Position numbers and translations under genes: made by a program. From assembly GCA_902491915.1 (NCBI GenBank), contig CABUJL010000063.1, positions 1 to 10,726 of the forward strand: a stretch of 10,726 bases of DNA, written 5' to 3'. The stretch comes from an uncultured Collinsella sp. (GTDB taxonomy: Bacteria; Actinomycetota; Coriobacteriia; Coriobacteriales; Coriobacteriaceae). Below the pieces are notes generated by a model. It did not search any database, was not told the origin of the DNA, and was given only the letters and a program-made list of their open reading frames with translations. Positions 9,313-10,726 of this stretch are shown here, piece after piece. The number at the start of each line of letters is the position of its first letter. Positions within the stretch are counted from its first letter, which is position 1.

Positions 9313-9348
9313 CAAAAGGGGCCGGGAATCGCTTCCCAGCCCCTTTTG
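9313..9348. terminator. Shared terminator, MBL gene and hsp20
   Basis: CAAAAGGGGC (9313-9322) pairs with GCCCCTTTTG (9339-9348), and GGGAA/TTCCC continues inward after one C-A mismatch, with loop TCGC. Each end carries a run of A or T, so it can act in both directions between these convergent genes. It is followed on the plus strand by TTGTCATTT. Confidence 0.85.
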
Positions 9349-9380
9349 TTGTCATTTAATAGCGAAGAACACCAACGAAG

Positions 9381-9812
9381 CTAGTCGATGGAGATCTTCG
9401 TAACGTTCTTCTTCTCGACGATCTTGGGAACCGTAACGGTAAGGATGCCGTCAGCGTACTTAGCCGAGAGACCCTCGCTCGAAGCGTCCTTAAGATACAC
9501 GCCACGCGTCGCGCTGTACGAGCTGAACTCCTTCTGCAGGAAGTTCTTACCCTCGTTCTCCTCGTCTTCCTCGACATTCACGCTAATGGACAGACGGCCC
9601 TCGTTAAGCTCGACATCGATATCGTCCTTGGCGACGCCGGTCAGATAAGCCTTAACCTCATAGCCATCGCCCTTATCCTCAACGTCAACGGGGAACGCCT
9701 TAGAGGCAATCGAGCTGTTCGCTAGGTCGCTCATATCATCAAACAGATCGAACAGCGAGCTTGCAGAGGGACGAACGCCAAAAACCGAACGATAAGGAAC
9801 CATGCTTGCCAT
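9381..9812 (-). CDS. Small heat-shock protein, Hsp20/alpha-crystallin family
   Basis: ATP-independent holdase chaperone that binds unfolding proteins and keeps them available for refolding. The 143-residue protein has a short N-terminal arm with VPYRSVFG, an alpha-crystallin domain of about residues 39-130 including the A-x4-G-I-L element (AKYADGILTVTVPK, 117-130), and the C-terminal I-x-I oligomerisation motif as I140-S-I142. The family's SY-x-x-x-R segment appears as SYSATRGVYL. The frame runs open to an ATG at 9947, but ATG 9812 follows AAGGAG with an 8-base gap and gives a normal family length. The leader carries inverted repeats that may be regulatory. No heat-shock regulator is encoded in the window. 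Confidence 0.93.
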   Translation of the reverse strand: MASMVPYRSVFGVRPSASSLFDLFDDMSDLANSSIASKAFPVDVEDKGDGYEVKAYLTGVAKDDIDVELNEGRLSISVNVEEDEENEGKNFLQKEFSSYSATRGVYLKDASSEGLSAKYADGILTVTVPKIVEKKNVTKISID

Positions 9813-9836
9813 GTTTACCACTCCTTTATAGGACTG

Positions 9837-9861
9837 CCGAGTCATCTTCCAGGTGACTGGG
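9837..9861. promoter_or_regulatory. Inverted repeat in the hsp20 leader
   Basis: CCGAGTCA (9837-9844) and TGACTGGG (9854-9861) are reverse complements with one mismatch, separated by 9 bases. It lies 25-49 bases before the hsp20 start. The arm-N9-arm layout recalls CIRCE, but the sequence is not TTAGCACTC/GAGTGCTAA. It could be a protein operator or an RNA stem. Confidence 0.4.
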
Positions 9862-9892
9862 ACTTCTTTTGACGCTCTTATATATGCCCACC

Positions 9893-9912
9893 CGATGCTC
9901 ATATATACATCG
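9893..9912. promoter_or_regulatory. Inverted repeat in the hsp20 promoter area
   Basis: CGATG (9893-9897) and CATCG (9908-9912) flank an AT-rich 10-base centre. It lies just upstream of the minus-strand TATATAAG (9877-9884), the most -10-like sequence before hsp20. Short arms make this a weak operator candidate. Confidence 0.3.
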
Positions 9913-9925
9913 ACTATAAAGTTTT

Positions 9926-9954
9926 TTGAGTCCAGTACCATAAGCATATCTAAG
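9926..9954 (+). promoter_or_regulatory. Possible promoter for the tail-anchored protein gene
   Basis: TTGAGT (9926-9931) and TCTAAG (9949-9954) are 17 bases apart, each matching consensus at 4 of 6 positions. A second -10-like TACAAT at 10045-10050 lies closer to ATG 10090 but lacks a good -35. I cannot choose between them. Confidence 0.3.
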
Positions 9955-10089
9955 TGTGTAGCACTAAGATTTTAGGAAGGTTAAGGTTCTTTGAACCAGA
10001 GCTTAAATAACGAGTATGTCCACAGCTACAAATTACAAGGGGCTTACAATGAGCGCGTACACGTTGTTGGTAACGAGCTAAAGGGCATC

Positions 10090-10557
10090 ATGGACGACCA
10101 AAACCAGAACAATATGTTTATGCCGACGCAGGGGGAAGATATTTCCACGCAGCCGCCACGGTTCCATCGCCCCCACATCTCGCAAGAGCCCATTAATGAT
10201 GCAGAGCCCGAATATGTGACGAGAAATCGATATCAAACGCTCGAGGATGCCCAAACGGGACGTAAGCATATGGGCGTCGCATCGGGCGATCCCGTATATC
10301 TAAAAGATGCACCGTTATCAAAAAACAGCGCAATCAATGACGACCCGACGAAAACGCCCATAACTCGGCAGCAAAGAGGTCCCCGACCTAAGCAAACCTT
10401 AACGCATTCGGCTCGTTATCTCGAAACGCCAAAACAGGGAAAATCAATCTTCGTTTCGTCAAATAAACGACGCAAGCAGCATCGACTGACAATCCTGCTT
10501 TTGATCATTGTGGTCATAGCAGTTGCACTTATGATTCGATTTATTGTCTTTAAATAA
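10090..10557 (+). CDS. Hypothetical protein with C-terminal membrane anchor
   Basis: I do not recognise this 155-residue protein. Residues 1-120 are polar, rich in Gln, Asn, Asp, Pro and Thr, with no cysteine and little predicted hydrophobic core, so probably disordered. A basic stretch KRRKQHR (126-132) is followed by one hydrophobic helix (about 133-152) and a two- or three-residue tail. By the positive-inside rule the N-terminal part should be cytoplasmic, a tail-anchored topology. The frame is open back to a TTG at 9991 preceded by AGGAAGG, which would add 33 residues; I prefer ATG 10090 after AAAGGG with a 5-base gap, but the choice is open. It is divergent from hsp20 and looks monocistronic. 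Codon use appears more AT-rich than in its neighbours. Confidence 0.7.
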   Translation: MDDQNQNNMFMPTQGEDISTQPPRFHRPHISQEPINDAEPEYVTRNRYQTLEDAQTGRKHMGVASGDPVYLKDAPLSKNSAINDDPTKTPITRQQRGPRPKQTLTHSARYLETPKQGKSIFVSSNKRRKQHRLTILLLIIVVIAVALMIRFIVFK

Positions 10558-10624
10558 AAGCTCATTACCCATAAGCCCAACCGGGTTACAGGTGAAATGC
10601 AACGACATTGTGAAGTGTAAACGC

Positions 10625-10657
10625 AAAAAAAGGGGGAGGCCGCGAGGCCTCCCCCTT
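10625..10657 (-). terminator. Strong terminator for leftward transcription at right edge
   Basis: A perfect 12-bp stem AAGGGGGAGGCC (10630-10641) with GGCCTCCCCCTT (10646-10657) closes on a GCGA tetraloop. On the minus strand it is followed by TTTTTTT, while the plus side has only TTCTC. It therefore chiefly serves a leftward gene beyond the right edge, and may also stop readthrough from the tail-anchored protein gene. Confidence 0.85.
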
Positions 10658-10664
10658 CTCAGCT

Positions 10665-10726
10665 CTAGCGCACGGCTCGGTGCCGTCCACCGGTCAGCGG
10701 CGCCCTGGCCTCCCACGGGCTGACCC
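10665..10726 (-). CDS. Possible 3' end of a leftward gene, cut by the window edge
   Basis: One minus-strand frame is open from the window edge to a TAG at 10665-10667, eight bases before the strong terminator. It would end PLTGGRHRAVR. Position and terminator fit a gene end, but 19 codons are too few to identify a protein, and the same stretch holds inverted repeats that could mean a structured RNA instead. Confidence 0.25.
   Translation of the reverse strand, partial: VSPWEARAPLTGGRHRAVR

Noticed and set aside
9917..9936. HspR HAIR site before hsp20
   Set aside because: Only a half-site (ACTCAA on the minus strand) is present; the second arm at the required spacing is absent.
9813..9947. 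N-terminal extension of Hsp20 from ATG 9947
   Set aside because: ATG 9812 has a strong AAGGAG site and gives normal family length; the extension covers the promoter and leader repeats.

Overview
The window reads as ordinary chromosomal DNA of a moderately GC-rich bacterium. The tilS-hpt-ftsH order, the fused-style gene packing and the character of the proteins suggest an actinomycete of class Coriobacteriia, perhaps Collinsella. That placement is my impression from the sequences, not the result of a search.

Layout from left to right. Positions 1-204 are a gene-free leader with a terminator-like hairpin near the left edge. Positions 205-1653 (+) encode a RumA/RlmD-type Fe-S 23S rRNA uracil-C5 methyltransferase with an unusual lysine-rich N-terminus. 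It converges, across a shared hairpin, on a PHP-domain metallophosphatase (1720-2541, -). Next comes a class I/II PLP aminotransferase (2707-3891, -). Between it and ftsH lie a 62-bp near-perfect palindrome that looks like a REP element and the strong ftsH terminator. Positions 4063-8440 (-) hold the cluster tilS > hpt > ftsH: tRNA-Ile lysidine synthetase, hypoxanthine phosphoribosyltransferase and the membrane AAA+ metalloprotease. hpt and ftsH are separated by a single base. Divergent from tilS is a YycJ-type metallo-beta-lactamase-fold hydrolase (8489-9298, +), which converges on a small heat-shock protein (9381-9812, -). Divergent from hsp20 is an unrecognised 155-residue protein with a C-terminal membrane anchor (10090-10557, +). 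The right edge holds a strong terminator whose U-tract serves leftward transcription, so another minus-strand unit probably enters from the right.

The genes are mostly housekeeping: rRNA and tRNA maturation, purine salvage, and protein quality control through FtsH and Hsp20. I see no defence system, prophage, CRISPR array, insertion sequence or secondary-metabolite cluster. The items most worth a second look are the palindrome, the 42-codon open extension in frame behind the tilS stop, the structured hsp20 leader, the replaced N-terminus of the rRNA methylase, and the orphan membrane protein at the right end. A TACAAT -10-like hexamer recurs in front of several genes and may be the local promoter signature.
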